Of a stretch of 64,000 nucleotides of DNA, positions 46,363 through 58,439 are shown piece by piece; position 1 is the first letter of the stretch; each line of letters starts with the position of its first letter. The notes under the pieces were generated by a model. The model made no database searches, was not told the DNA's origin, and saw only the letters and a program-made list of their open reading frames with translations. The DNA lies in the NCBI RefSeq assembly GCF_016808335.1, contig NC_053138.1, positions 56,760,951 to 56,824,950 on the forward strand, read 5' to 3'. This DNA is from Panicum virgatum. Taxonomy: Eukaryota; Streptophyta; Magnoliopsida; Poales; Poaceae. A program made the translations under genes and the position numbers.

Positions 46363-47393
46363 TCTCGAGCAAAATGAGATGAACTCCCACAGTTGAAGCA
46401 ACGATTTTTATCGCCTGGACGGGCTGGTGTTGGGGTAAAAGGTCTGGGACCAGTTAACTGAGGAACAGGGGGTCGCATTCCACCCTGCTGCTGTGGCGGC
46501 CTAATAACCCAACGCCCTGGCTGAGGGGCCTTCTGAGGAATTGTAGGAGAAACATTCTGCACGAAACGATACCTCGGTGACTGAGCACTCGAGGGTCCAG
46601 GTGGAGCCTTTCGCTTCTTCTCAGCACGATGAGCCACAATGCAATCTTCTTGTGTAATTGCCAGATTAACCAACTCATTATATGTGTCAACCCTAATGGG
46701 ATTCAGACGTTCCTTGAGCTTGGTATTGAGTCCTCTGCGAAAGCGGTCACGTTTCTTAACATCTGTGTCAGCATGATAACCCGCGTACTGACAGAGACCA
46801 TTAAAAGCTTGGGCATACTGGATAACTGTACGAGTCCCTTGAGTGAGAGCCAGGAACTCATTCAGTTTCCTTTCCATAAGACCCTCTGGAATATGGTGGT
46901 CCCTAAAAGCATTTTTGAATTCATTCCAAGTAACAACATGATCGGCCGGAAGCATGCCATGGTAGTTGTCCCACCAAAGACGAGCAGAACCGCGAAGCTG
47001 TTGTGCGGCAAAGAGAGTCTTATTTTCCTCCGAACATGGCACCGGAAGTAGTGCAAACTTGGACTCGATTGTGCGAATCCAAGCATCCGCATCCAGTGGT
47101 TCTTCTGTCTTGTGGAACAGAGGAGGCTGGGTTGCAAAGAAATCCTGATAACCAGCAGCTTGAGATTGATGGGCGTGGTGTCCACCTCGCTGCTGCCCTT
47201 GGACAAGTTGGCGAAGCAACTCAGTCTGGGCGGCCAGGATTTCCGCAATGCCTGGTGGTGGGGGTGGCGGCTGCTGTGATCCGCTACCACTCGCGTTCAC
47301 GAAACCCTCCGGATTACCACGCGTTGATCCCACCATCTGGAATAAGAAAAATTCCTTCGTAAGCAAGTGGGATGCAAAGCCCCAAAAATACAA
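46338..47393 (-). pseudogene. Truncated Gypsy gag (left unit)
   Basis: Keeps the gag N-terminal part, identical in frame to the right copy, up to the zinc knuckle, where the deletion junction replaces the rest with six LTR-derived codons. The first two Cys and the His of the CCHC knuckle (CFNC...H) are present and the last Cys is lost. Protease and pol are absent, so only a truncated gag could be made. Confidence 0.93.
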
Positions 47394-48620
47394 AAGAATA
47401 GGTGCAGATCAATGAAACTTGTATGAATTATATAACAACATGGACAAAAGGTTGTTCGTTTCTAGAACAACGCTTGACAGCAGAGGGGTATATTAACATT
47501 CTACACCTTTGTATTCTACTCAAGCACTTCGGCAAATAAAGTCATTTGCTGAGTTCGGTAACTTCCTATATTCAAACACGGCAGACAGAGCAGAGTCTAG
47601 ATAGACCTTAATCGTGAAAAAAATATCACGTGCTCAGGTGCAAACCTCACTATTTTCCTATTACCACATGTACTTTGATTGATTTCCAATTTAAGATCAT
47701 GATACATGCACGACCTATTCGTCCTCACAAAACAAACAACTGCCAAATAGTTTTGGACTTACGGGGTTAGCGCCGGTAGCATAGCACAAAATTACGTCTC
47801 TCCCTATATATGTCTAGCCGAATTCTAACCGTTCTTAACTTAACGTAATCGCGGTTAGTGTACCTGCAAAAGATGCATAGAATGTATATATATGAATATC
47901 CACGACTGGACCCTTCGTGCCAGCACTCACGAACGGCCCCCATGTGTCCTACGCCACATGGGTAACGCATATGCAGTTGCCCACATATTCACCCATACAT
48001 TGCCATTTACTATAGAAACGGCAGCCATACAATTTTTCCGCCGTATGGCCAACGTTAACATACGCTACTCAGTGGCGTATTCACAAGTTCCTTTACTCCC
48101 AATATAATTGACTGATTGTCGATATGTTGGCAGCAGCTCAAGTAGGCCACTGCTTGAGCACAGCGTTCGGTTCGCATCACCGACGGGAAGGTCAGTCTCC
48201 CTCAGCTGACTGAGTATACTTTACTCCCAATATAATCAACTGATAGTTGGTATATTGGCAGCACCTCAAGTATGCCATTGCTTGAGGGCAACGTTCGGCT
48301 CGCATCACCGACGGGAAGGTCAGACTCCCTCAGCTGACTGAGGATCCTTACCTCCTTACCTTAGCGTAGGTGCGTCGTTACAGAATTCAAGGGTTGATTG
48401 AGCACAAAATAAGGTCTGACAGAAAGTAAGTGCTGGAAGTCAGGTATATAACGACATAAGTTAGATAGCCACCTAGTAACTTCCCATAATTCCCTTAGGG
48501 CTTTACGAACTAGGCACCACCTTAACGAACCAACGTATTTTGCAAACGCAAGTGTTACGGTCAAAATTTTAATAAAATCCTTCAAAAACTCGTCACTAAC
48601 TCTGGTGCACGCTTTGTTCG

Positions 48621-48632
48621 GCTCTGATACCA
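48621..48632 (-). other. Gypsy primer-binding site, left unit
   Basis: Element-strand TGGTATCAGAGC, a perfect 12-base complement to initiator tRNA-Met, two bases from the LTR end. Confidence 0.93.
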
Positions 48633-48634
48633 GC

Positions 48635-51600
48635 TGTGGCAGCCCCGTCCGACATAATCCGGCTTAAGCGCGCTAACCATCATCAAAACGACAATCAGGG
48701 TTAATACGCACTTAAAACGGAGCAATCTGGCCGTGCTGTCGGGTAAAATCCCGATAAAACCACTTGAACCTGGATCGAACAAAGCAGCATAACTCACACG
48801 AAGGCGAGTCCAGAGATTACAATACCTCACAAAATATTACACCACAGAGTTTAACATAAAAACAGAATTACAAACCAAGTTCCAAATTTAACAAAGTACT
48901 TTTCAAACCAACGTAACAGAAGTTCATCAGAGTCCTTGATTTTAGCGGAAAGTAAACACGAGAACTAACGACGATACGGATGTCTCGAGAAAGCCCGATA
49001 CAAGACATCACTCATTCTTGTCATCATTGGCCGGGGACGCATCCCACTCCACGGACCAACCAGGCGGAAGAGTGCAAGGCCAGGTCAAACTGGCAATCAT
49101 ATCCTCAAAGGTTTCACCTGAAACAAAATATAGCCACAAGCAAGGCTGAGTATTCTAATACTCAGCAAGGCTTACCCGACTGAGGGTATACTTAGCCCTT
49201 TACCTAGACATGCAAGGCTTTTGGCTTGAGGGGTTTGTTTTGCCGAAAAGCAATAAAAAGTGGATCCTTAATTGGGGGTTTTAACTTTCAGGTTCTAGTT
49301 CAATTAACCATTCTAGGTGAGCATCTATCCAATAGCATGCATGGTGATAACATTTATCTTTTATTATCCAATCAACCATATTCATCATTCTCATCTTTCA
49401 CTTCTTACTCTATGTGGCAAAAGAGTTAAGCAGTCCCATTATCCGTGAGAGGCGGACGATTCGAATCGAATTTGTTAACCTTGCAAGGCAGACCTAAACA
49501 CACGTCACGTGGTTACTCCCAGAGTCACACGTGCAACATTTCCCCTTTCTTTCCGGGTTGTGGATCAGGGTCACCGTCCTCGACTACAGAGTACGACGAC
49601 TCTGCACCCGCATGTGCGCGCATGAGAAACGACGTTCAAAGAAGGTGAGGGAGAAGTCCACTTGCCGGGCCAATCAGGTACTTAAGCTTACCGATTACCA
49701 TATTCTCGGCATGTGTTTAGTACGTTCAAACGCTTAACTACCACTACCACACACTGCGGCCTTATCACATTTCACTAAACAGACGGGACATCCCAAGTAC
49801 CACAGTCCCGCCCGTAGGCCTTATAGTTGCAGCAGGTAGTAAACATCCAACTCCTATATTTCTCGCGAGTGACAGGAAATCACTCGACTTCTACCGAAAC
49901 ATTAGCATAGCCAACTAGCGACCTACACATACTAGTGTTCAAACATCGGTACCTAGGATTATGCAATTAAGGTTCCAGTCAACTCCTGTAAACTTAAATG
50001 CACAAATAGATAGGAACAATAAAAAGTTGCATAAGTTTAAAATAGTAGGACATGCTCCGGGGCTTGCCTTCCTGGGCGTAGCTGGATCTGGGCTCTTCCG
50101 AAATAGGGTTCGGGTCTTGCGCAGCTTCAGTTAGATTAACTTGAGCTTCGCGCTGCTCACTCTCGGACTCGGGCACCAGCTCGTAAGTTCCGTCAGCGAG
50201 AGTAGCAGTATCTATATGAGATGCAATGCACATGAGTAATTCGTTGTGATGGTAGGAATTTATGAATTATTTCACAATAACGGTGTAACGCAAACAAAAC
50301 CCAAAGTTAAAGAGTGAAACACTTTCATTCATATTTTACTGGGCAATCGTTTATAGAGTAGCAACTCAACATATCTAACTACACAAGACATCATGATCAA
50401 TAGCTCAAGAAAGCTATACTAATCTTCTAAACAAGTGGGAGTAACCTCCTATAGCAATTAAATCATGGTTGGTTAATAACTTAACAACTCAGTACATATA
50501 TAGTATTAAATTCAACAAAAATTACTACAAACAGAAAGTAAACAGGACTAGCTATCCTGCAAAACTCATCCTAAACCTTGTAGCCAATTATCCAGAACAA
50601 TTCATGTAGTCAGACAATTCCTAGAACAAGATTGAATTATACAGGTTACACCAGAGTATAAAACAATCTCAAACTTTAACAGTAGGTCTAAACAGGGATG
50701 AATTAGCTACTGTGAATTTTTCAGGATTTATTAACCACACAAATAAATAGGAGAAAATAAACAAAACATACATCAGTTTAACAAGATTAATTTTTAGATC
50801 CTGTTCTAGTCATGAACTGGGGCTCAAACTCCATGGACAAGCTAAACTATTCAAAATGAACACTCAGAAATATTTTCATGATTTATTATCAACATAAACT
50901 ATTTATCATAATTAAAATCTACTAAACAAACATTAAATCAAAGAAATTGCTACACAAATCTAAAAATATTGAAACTTGGAAAGTGGTGCTCATTTGGTAT
51001 TGAAAATACACAGAAAAATTTTCATACATATATCTAAGTCAGAACATCCAGAAATAAAAAGCAAAATAATTTACTAGATCTAGCCAAGATTAGGGTTTCA
51101 TCTAGTTACAAAGGTCAACTGGTGCTCAAATTTTTACACAACACTAAGCATGCCATGTATTACCTACCAGACAAAAATCACCTATAGATTCTAAGTAGAA
51201 CTCCTAGAACAATTATAGCCTTTGAAATCTAATCTTTTTCCTAGATTAAAATACAAACAGAAAATAAACATGTGCATGTAATGAAAGTTGTAGATCTTGT
51301 TGCAAGGATTCCAAAACATTTGGATTTACATTTTTCTGATTTCTCTATGAATTTATATCGAATTTACAAGTTTGCTGGTTTGGAAAACAAAAAGAAAAAG
51401 AAAGAACTTTTTGCGCAGAGGCCCCTGGAAGACTTTTTCTTCTCGCGGATAGGCCCCTGGCCGGAGTTTGAAGCAGGGGAGCGGCGGGCGGCCGGATTCC
51501 GGCGCCTGGGGTCAACGGCGGCGAGGGGAGCTAGGGGGAGGAGCAAGAGGAGAGCGAGAGCAACCTTGGAGTGGCCTCGGTTGAGCTTGGGACGGCCGGT

Positions 51601-52632
51601 GGCGGCGCCTCCGCGGAACAGGGGCGGCGGCGGCGGCAGTTGGCGGCGGCGGCGGCAGTTGGCGGCAGCGGCGGCGGTCCGGTGGCCCGGGGCGGCGGCG
51701 AGCGGGTCGGGGAGCACCGGTGGAGGCCAAGGGAGCGAGCTGCGGGGGTTGTTGGGCACGAGGGAGGGCGGAGGAGGGGGCTCCGCAGCAGCCTAGGGTG
51801 CGGCGGCGCTAATGGCGGCGGCGTCGGCCGTTTTCGGGCAGAGGGGCAAACGGGACGCTGCGCTCGTGCTCAGGGAGGAAGGAGAGAGGGGTGAGGGCGT
51901 CGTGGAGCTCGCGGGATGGTTCCAGGCGAGTCAAGGCGAGGGGGAGGGCATGACGCGGTCGGGCGGTTCAGCACGGCTTCGCCGTGGCGGCTCGGAGTCG
52001 AACCTCGGCGTGCGCGCACGGGATGGCGCCGCGTGGAGAGGCCGAGAAGCATCGCGGAGGAGCCAAGGACGGGGCACGGGGAGAGCACGGCGCGTGGCCG
52101 GCGGCCTTAACTCGACGGCGACTTCGGCTCGGCAGAAAACAGGGGAGGGAGAGAGAGCAGAGAGAGAGTAGAGAGAAAGAGAGAGAGAAATTTGTTTGAT
52201 TTCAAATTTGAATCTTTCTCAAAATTTTCAATTAACACTCGAAAAATTTTGAATACGAAAGATGTTCCAAAATTCAAATCCTACCACTTTTGTTTCAGGC
52301 CTACTTTCATTTGGGACCCAATTCAAAAGTTCAATGTGAATCCCGACAAATGTAGTTATTACCCAGTTCGAGCTAAATTCAAATTTTTCTTCGACTTTTG
52401 CATGAAAACTTAAATATATCTGAGCATGACAAATGTTCAACACTTAAAACTCAACAAGCTTTATTTCAGGAAAAAAATGTTCAATTAGACCACGGATTGA
52501 AAATTATTTTAAATTTAACACAACCAAGATTTTGAATTGCTAACCATTTCATGTAGACTTGCATTGGGTTAAGGGTACATGATTTGATGCTAATGACCCT
52601 GGTTTAGCTAATGAAACACCTGGGGTGTTACA
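48635..52632 (-). repeat. Middle Gypsy LTR, complete (3998 bp), shared by both units
   Basis: Begins TGTGGCAGCC and ends GGGTGTTACA on the plus strand. Compared with the right LTR it shows about a dozen substitutions by eye and one 19-bp length difference in a GGC/CAGTTGG repeat near 51630-51680. About 51480-52140 is an unusually GC-rich island ending in GA-rich DNA, which reads on the element strand as a CT-rich leader followed by GC-rich sequence. Short open frames inside (for example 49994-50233 on the minus strand and 51272-51796 on the plus strand) match no known protein. Confidence 0.95.
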
Positions 52633-52633
52633 G

Positions 52634-52645
52634 CCTACCCCCCTT
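52634..52645 (-). other. Gypsy polypurine tract
   Basis: Element-strand AAGGGGGGTAGGC directly precedes the 3' (middle) LTR, in the position where plus-strand priming occurs. Confidence 0.85.
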
Positions 52646-52680
52646 AAAAAGAATCTCGACCCGAGATTCGAGTAATTAGG

Positions 52681-55600
52681 CTAAGTGTGGAAGGTGTGTG
52701 TTCCTTGGAGGGAAACTAGAAAACCACGGTAATGTTCATTTAGATAGGTTTCGATCTCCCAAGTGGCTTCTTCTTCAGTGTGATGACTCCACTGGATTTT
52801 GTACATTTTAACTACTTTTCTTCTTGTTACCCTTTCTTTCTGATCCAGAACTTTGATAGGATATTCCACATAGGAAAGGTCCGGTTCTACCCGTATATCC
52901 TCTTGTTCGACAATCTCCGTGGGAACTCGGACACATTTCTTAAGCTGAGAAACATGGAAGATGTCGTGTATGGTGGATAGTTGCGGAGGAAGTTTCACTC
53001 TATAGGCCACGGGTCCACAAATTTCGATGATTTCATAGGGACCAACGTATCTGGGAGCCAGTTTTCCTTTCACTCCAAATCTTTGTACACCCCTGGTTGG
53101 AGAAACCCGAAGGTATACATGATTTCCAACTTCGAATTGCAAGGGATCTCTTCTTTTGTCAAAATAGCTCTTTTGCCTAGATTGTGCCGCTTTAATATTT
53201 GCTTGGATTACCTTCACTTTTTCTTCTGTCTCGGTTACAAGATCAGGTCCGAATACCACTCGTTCTCCAACTTGCGACCAGTTTAAAGGAGTACGACACC
53301 TTCGACCATACAAGGCCTCAAAAGGTGTCATTTTCAAACTTTCTTGACAGCTATTGTTGTATGAGAATTCTGCTAGAGATAAACACTTATCCCAACTCTT
53401 GTCAAAGTGAATGACACAAGCCCTCAACATGTCTTCTAGGATTTGGTTTACTCTCTCTGTTTGTCCATCGGTTTGAGGATGATAAGCTGAGCTTCGAATC
53501 AGTTTGGTACCAAGAGAAGCTTGCAATTGTTCCCAAAAGCGTGCTGTGAATTGAGTACCACGATCAGAAATGATCGTTTTGGGTACGCCATGTAGGCAAA
53601 CAATGCGATCGAGATAAATCTCGGCATATTTCTTGGCAGTATAGGTAGTGTGCACTGGAATAAAATGCGCCGTCTTTGTGAGCCTATCCACGATAACCCA
53701 AATAGAGTCATGCTTCTGGGATGTGTTTGGCAATCCTACAATGAAATCCATACTTATGTCTTCCCATTTCCATGATGGGATAGACAAAGGTTGAAGAGGG
53801 CCGGCTACTTTCAAGTGGCTGGCTTTCACTCGCCGACAGGTATCACATTCCGAAACATACTTAGCAATTTCCCATTTCATCCTAGTCCACCAGAAGTTTT
53901 GTTTAAGATCTTGATACATCTTGTTACTGCCTGGATGAATGGAAAACTTGGAAAGGTGTGCCTCATCGAGGATTTGCTTTCGGAGCTCATGATTCTTTGG
54001 AACGACTATGCGGCTTTCGAACCATAGAATTCCATTGTGGTCTTGGCGGAAACATTTATATTTTTCTTCCCCTTGGGAGAGTTTCTGCTTGATGATGTTA
54101 ATGCCTTCGTCATGTAGTTGCGCCATGATAATTTGATCGTGGAGGGTTGGTTCAATGGAAATGTGGTTTAAAGTGCCTTGGGGAATCATTTCCAAATTGA
54201 GTCTTCTCATTTCCGAGCACAGTGTCTGGTCATAAGATTCCATAGCTAGGCAATTACAATGAGTTTTGCGGCTTAGTGCATCCGCGACAACATTGGCCTT
54301 GCCCGGATGGTAGTGCACCTCGAGATCGTAGTCTTTGATTAATTCCAACCATCTTCTTTGTCTCATATTTAGATCGGCTTGGGTGAAGATATATTTGAGA
54401 CTCTTATGGTCTGTGTAGATATTGCAATGAGTGCCCATAAGATAATGTCTCCAAATTTTCAGAGCATGAATGACGGCTGCTAACTCGAGGTCATGAGTGG
54501 GATAGTTCTGCTCATGAGGCCGAAGAGATCGTGAAGCATAGGCAATGACTCTATTGTCTTGCATGAGCACACAACCAAGACCCGTACCAGACGCGTCACA
54601 ATACATGTCAAAGGGCTTGGCATTATCAGGTTGAGCTAAGACGGGGGCCTTAGTCAGCAACTCCCTTAAAGTGTGGAAAGCTTTCTCACATCTTTCATCC
54701 CAGACAAATTTGATTCCTTTCTTCAACAGTTCGGTCATAGGCTTAGCAATTTTTGAGAAGTCCGGAATGAATCGACGATAATATCCAGCTAGACCAAGAA
54801 AACTGCGAATCTGATGAACGGAAGCAGGAGATTTCCAGTCCATCACTTCTTGCACCTTACTAGGATCAACGGCTATGCCTTCACTGGATATAGTATGACC
54901 CAAAAATTTCACCCTGTCTAACCAAAATTCACATTTGGAAAACTTAGCATATAACTGATGATCTCTAAGACGTTGAAGAACGATGCGCAAATGTTTGGCA
55001 TGGTCCTCCTCATTCTTGGAATAAACAAGGATGTCGTCAATGAAGACCACGACAAACTTGTCAAGATCAGGCATGAACACCGAATTCATAAGGTACATGA
55101 AATAGGCAGGTGCATTTGTGAGGCCAAAGGACATGACTAAATATTCATATAGTCCATATCTTGTAGAGAAGGCTGTTTTAGGAATATCACAGGGTCGGAT
55201 TTTGATCTGATGATATCCAGAACGAAGATCCAACTTTGAAAACACCCTAGCTCCAGCCAACTGATCAAATAAAACATCAATGCGGGGAAGGGGATATTTA
55301 TTTTTGATTGTCACCGCATTGAGGGGCCGGTAGTCCACACACAATCTCAAACTATCATCCTTTTTCTTCACGAATAAGGCCGGGCAACCCCAAGGTGATG
55401 CACTAGGGTGAATGAAACCTTTGTTAAGAAGTTCTTGCAGTTGAATTTTTAATTCGGCCAATTCCTTAGGTGGCATTCTATAGGACCTCTTTGAGATAGG
55501 TGCAGTGCCTGGCTGCAACTCAATAATAAACTCGATGTCCCTATCCGGTGGCATTCCTGGCAAGTCATCCGGAAAAACATCGACAAACTCTCATACCACT

Positions 55601-57198
55601 GGGATCTCTACTATTCTGGATTCGCTCGTGGCATATGCGCAAGAATTGGTGCACTCTTGGGAGGGCAAATAAAGAGTAGTGGCTCCATGGGTAGAGGAAT
55701 TGATTTCCACAACTCGGGAAGGAATATCTAAGACTACTCCATGTCGCGTCATCCAATCCATCCCCAAAATGATATCTATGCCTTCAAGTGCCAAAAGGAT
55801 CAGTTCAGTTCTGATAATTTTACTACCCAGCTTAAGGGGTACGTTTCTTATAATCTGATTGGAAGCAATTTTTCCACCCGGTGTTGATATCATATAAGAC
55901 CCTTTTGTGTGACAGAAATCCAAACCCACTTTTGCACCAAATTTTGCATTAATAAAACTATGGGACGCACCGGAATCAAATAGTATAACTGCAGGCTTGT
56001 TGTGGATAGAAAAGGTACCCGTCATCACTGGTGCACCTTCAGGAAGTTCTGCAAGAGTGGCGAAGTTGACTCGCCCTTGCCTGACCTGAACAGTCTGCCT
56101 TCTTCCCTTGTTCTGGTTGTTCTGAGTGGAACCTTGACCCTGGTTTTGTTTCTTAGGCTGCGGACACTCTCGAGCAAAATGAGATGAACTCCCATAGTTG
56201 AAGCAACGATTTTTATCGCCTGGACGGGCTGGTGTTGGGGTAAAAGGTCTGGGACCAGTTAACTGAGGAACAGGGGGTCGCATTCCACCCTGCTGCTGTG
56301 GCGGCCTAATAACCCAACGCCCTGGCTGAGGGGCCTTCTGAGGAATTGTAGGAGAAACATTCTGCACGAAACGATACCTCGGTGACTGAGCACTCGAGGG
56401 TCCAGGTGGAGCCTTTCGCTTCTTCTCAGCACGATGAGCCACAATGCAATCTTCTTGTGTAATTGCCAGATTAACCAACTCATTATATGTGTCAACCCTA
56501 ATGGGATTCAGACGTTCCTTGAGCTTGGTATTGAGTCCTCTGCGAAAGCGGTCACGTTTCTTAACATCTGTGTCAGCATGATAACCCGCGTACTGACAGA
56601 GACCATTAAAAGCTTGGGCATACTGGATAACTGTACGAGTCCCTTGAGTGAGAGCCAGGAACTCATTCAGTTTCCTTTCCATAAGACCCTCTGGAATATG
56701 GTGGTCCCTAAAAGCATTTTTGAATTCATTCCAAGTAACAACATGATCGGCCGGAAGCATGCCATGGTAGTTGTCCCACCAAAGACGAGCAGAACCGCGA
56801 AGCTGTTGTGCGGCAAAGAGAGTCTTATTTTCCTCCGAACATGGCACCGGAAGTAGTGCAAACTTGGACTCGATTGTGCGAATCCAAGCATCCGCATCCA
56901 GTGGTTCTTCTGTCTTGTGGAACAGAGGAGGCTGGGTTGCAAAGAAATCCTGATAACCAGCAGCTTGAGATTGATGGGCGTGGTGTCCACCTCGCTGCTG
57001 CCCTTGGACAAGTTGGCGAAGCAACTCAGTCTGGGCGGCCAGGATTTCCGCAATGCCTGGTGGTGGGGGTGGCGGCTGCTGTGATCCGCTACCACTCGCG
57101 TTCACGAAACCCTCCGGATTACCACGCGTTGATCCCACCATCTGGAATAAGAAAAATTCCTTCGTAAGCAAGTGGGATGCAAAGCCCCAAAAATACAA
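52681..57198 (-). pseudogene. Gypsy gag-pol polyprotein, one in-frame stop
   Basis: Single frame of about 1505 codons read from 57198 (the more likely start is the Met of MVGSTRG near 57141). It has gag with retrotransposon-gag core, a zinc knuckle at about residues 332-345, and aspartic protease DSG at 408-410. A lone TGA lies at 55591-55593, and the frame then continues without interruption. RT follows with FIDDILVYS, RNase H with DASGTGLGC and YTDHKSL, integrase with the HHCC zinc module (CDTCRRVK) and DDE motifs, then a C-terminal chromodomain ([16 protein letters not shown]). In the knuckle the second Cys is Tyr335. The stop separates gag-protease from RT, so pol would need readthrough. 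No frameshift was found. Confidence 0.93.
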
Positions 57199-58425
57199 AA
57201 GAATAGGTGCAGATCAATGAAACTTGTATGAATTATATAACAACATGGACAAAAGGTTGTTCGTTTCTAGAACAACGCTTGACAGCAGAGGGGTATATTA
57301 ACATTCTACACCTTTGTATTCTACTCAAGCACTTCGGCAAATAAAGTCATTTGCTGAGTTCGGTAACTTCCTATATTCAAACACGGCAGACAGAGCAGAG
57401 TCTAGATAGACCTTAATCGTGAAAAAAATATCACGTGCTCAGGTGCAAACCTCACTATTTTCCTATTACCACATGTACTTTGATTGATTTCCAATTTAAG
57501 ATCATGATACATGCACGACCTATTCGTCCTCACAAAACAAACAACTGCCAAATAGTTTTGGACTTACGGGGTTAGCGCCGGTAGCATAGCACAAAATTAC
57601 GTCTCTCCCTATATATGTCTAGCCGAATTCTAACCGTTCTTAACTTAACGTAATCGCGGTTAGTGTACCTGCAAAAGATGCATAGAATGTATATATATGA
57701 ATATCCACGACTGGACCCTTCGTGCCAGCACTCACGAACGGCCCCCATGTGTCCTACGCCACATGGGTAACGCATATGCAGTTGCCCACATATTCACCCA
57801 TACATTGCCATTTACTATAGAAACGGCAGCCATACAATTTTTCCGCCGTATGGCCAACGTTAACATACGCTACTCAGTGGCGTATTCACAAGTTCCTTTA
57901 CTCCCAATATAATTGACTGATTGTCGATATGTTGGCAGCAGCTCAAGTAGGCCACTGCTTGAGCACAGCGTTCGGTTCGCATCACCGACGGGAAGGTCAG
58001 TCTCCCTCAGCTGACTGAGTATACTTTACTCCCAATATAATCAACTGATAGTTGGTATATTGGCAGCACCTCAAGTATGCCATTGCTTGAGGGCAACGTT
58101 CGGCTCGCATCACCGACGGGAAGGTCAGACTCCCTCAGCTGACTGAGGATCCTTACCTCCTTACCTTAGCGTAGGTGCGTCGTTACAGAATTCAAGGGTT
58201 GATTGAGCACAAAATAAGGTCTGACAGAAAGTAAGTGCTGGAAGTCAGGTATATAACGACATAAGTTAGATAGCCACCTAGTAACTTCCCATAATTCCCT
58301 TAGGGCTTTACAAACTAGGCACCACCTTAACGAACCAACGTATTTTGCAAACGCAAGTGTTACGGTCAAAATTTTAATAAAATCCTTCAAAAACTCGTCA
58401 CTAACTCTGGTGCACGCTTTGTTCG

Positions 58426-58437
58426 GCTCTGATACCA
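58426..58437 (-). other. Gypsy primer-binding site, right unit
   Basis: Element-strand TGGTATCAGAGC matches initiator tRNA-Met and lies two bases inside the 5' LTR at 58440. Confidence 0.93.
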
Positions 58438-58439
58438 GC

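Noticed and set aside
49994..50233. 79-codon acidic frame on the Gypsy sense strand inside the LTR
   Set aside because: No known LTR-encoded protein resembles it; near-identical LTRs give no conservation test.
51272..52171. Several frames of 70-174 codons in the Gypsy LTR, repeated at 61077-61957
   Set aside because: They lie in the GC-rich LTR island, and conservation between copies only reflects the recent duplication of the LTR.
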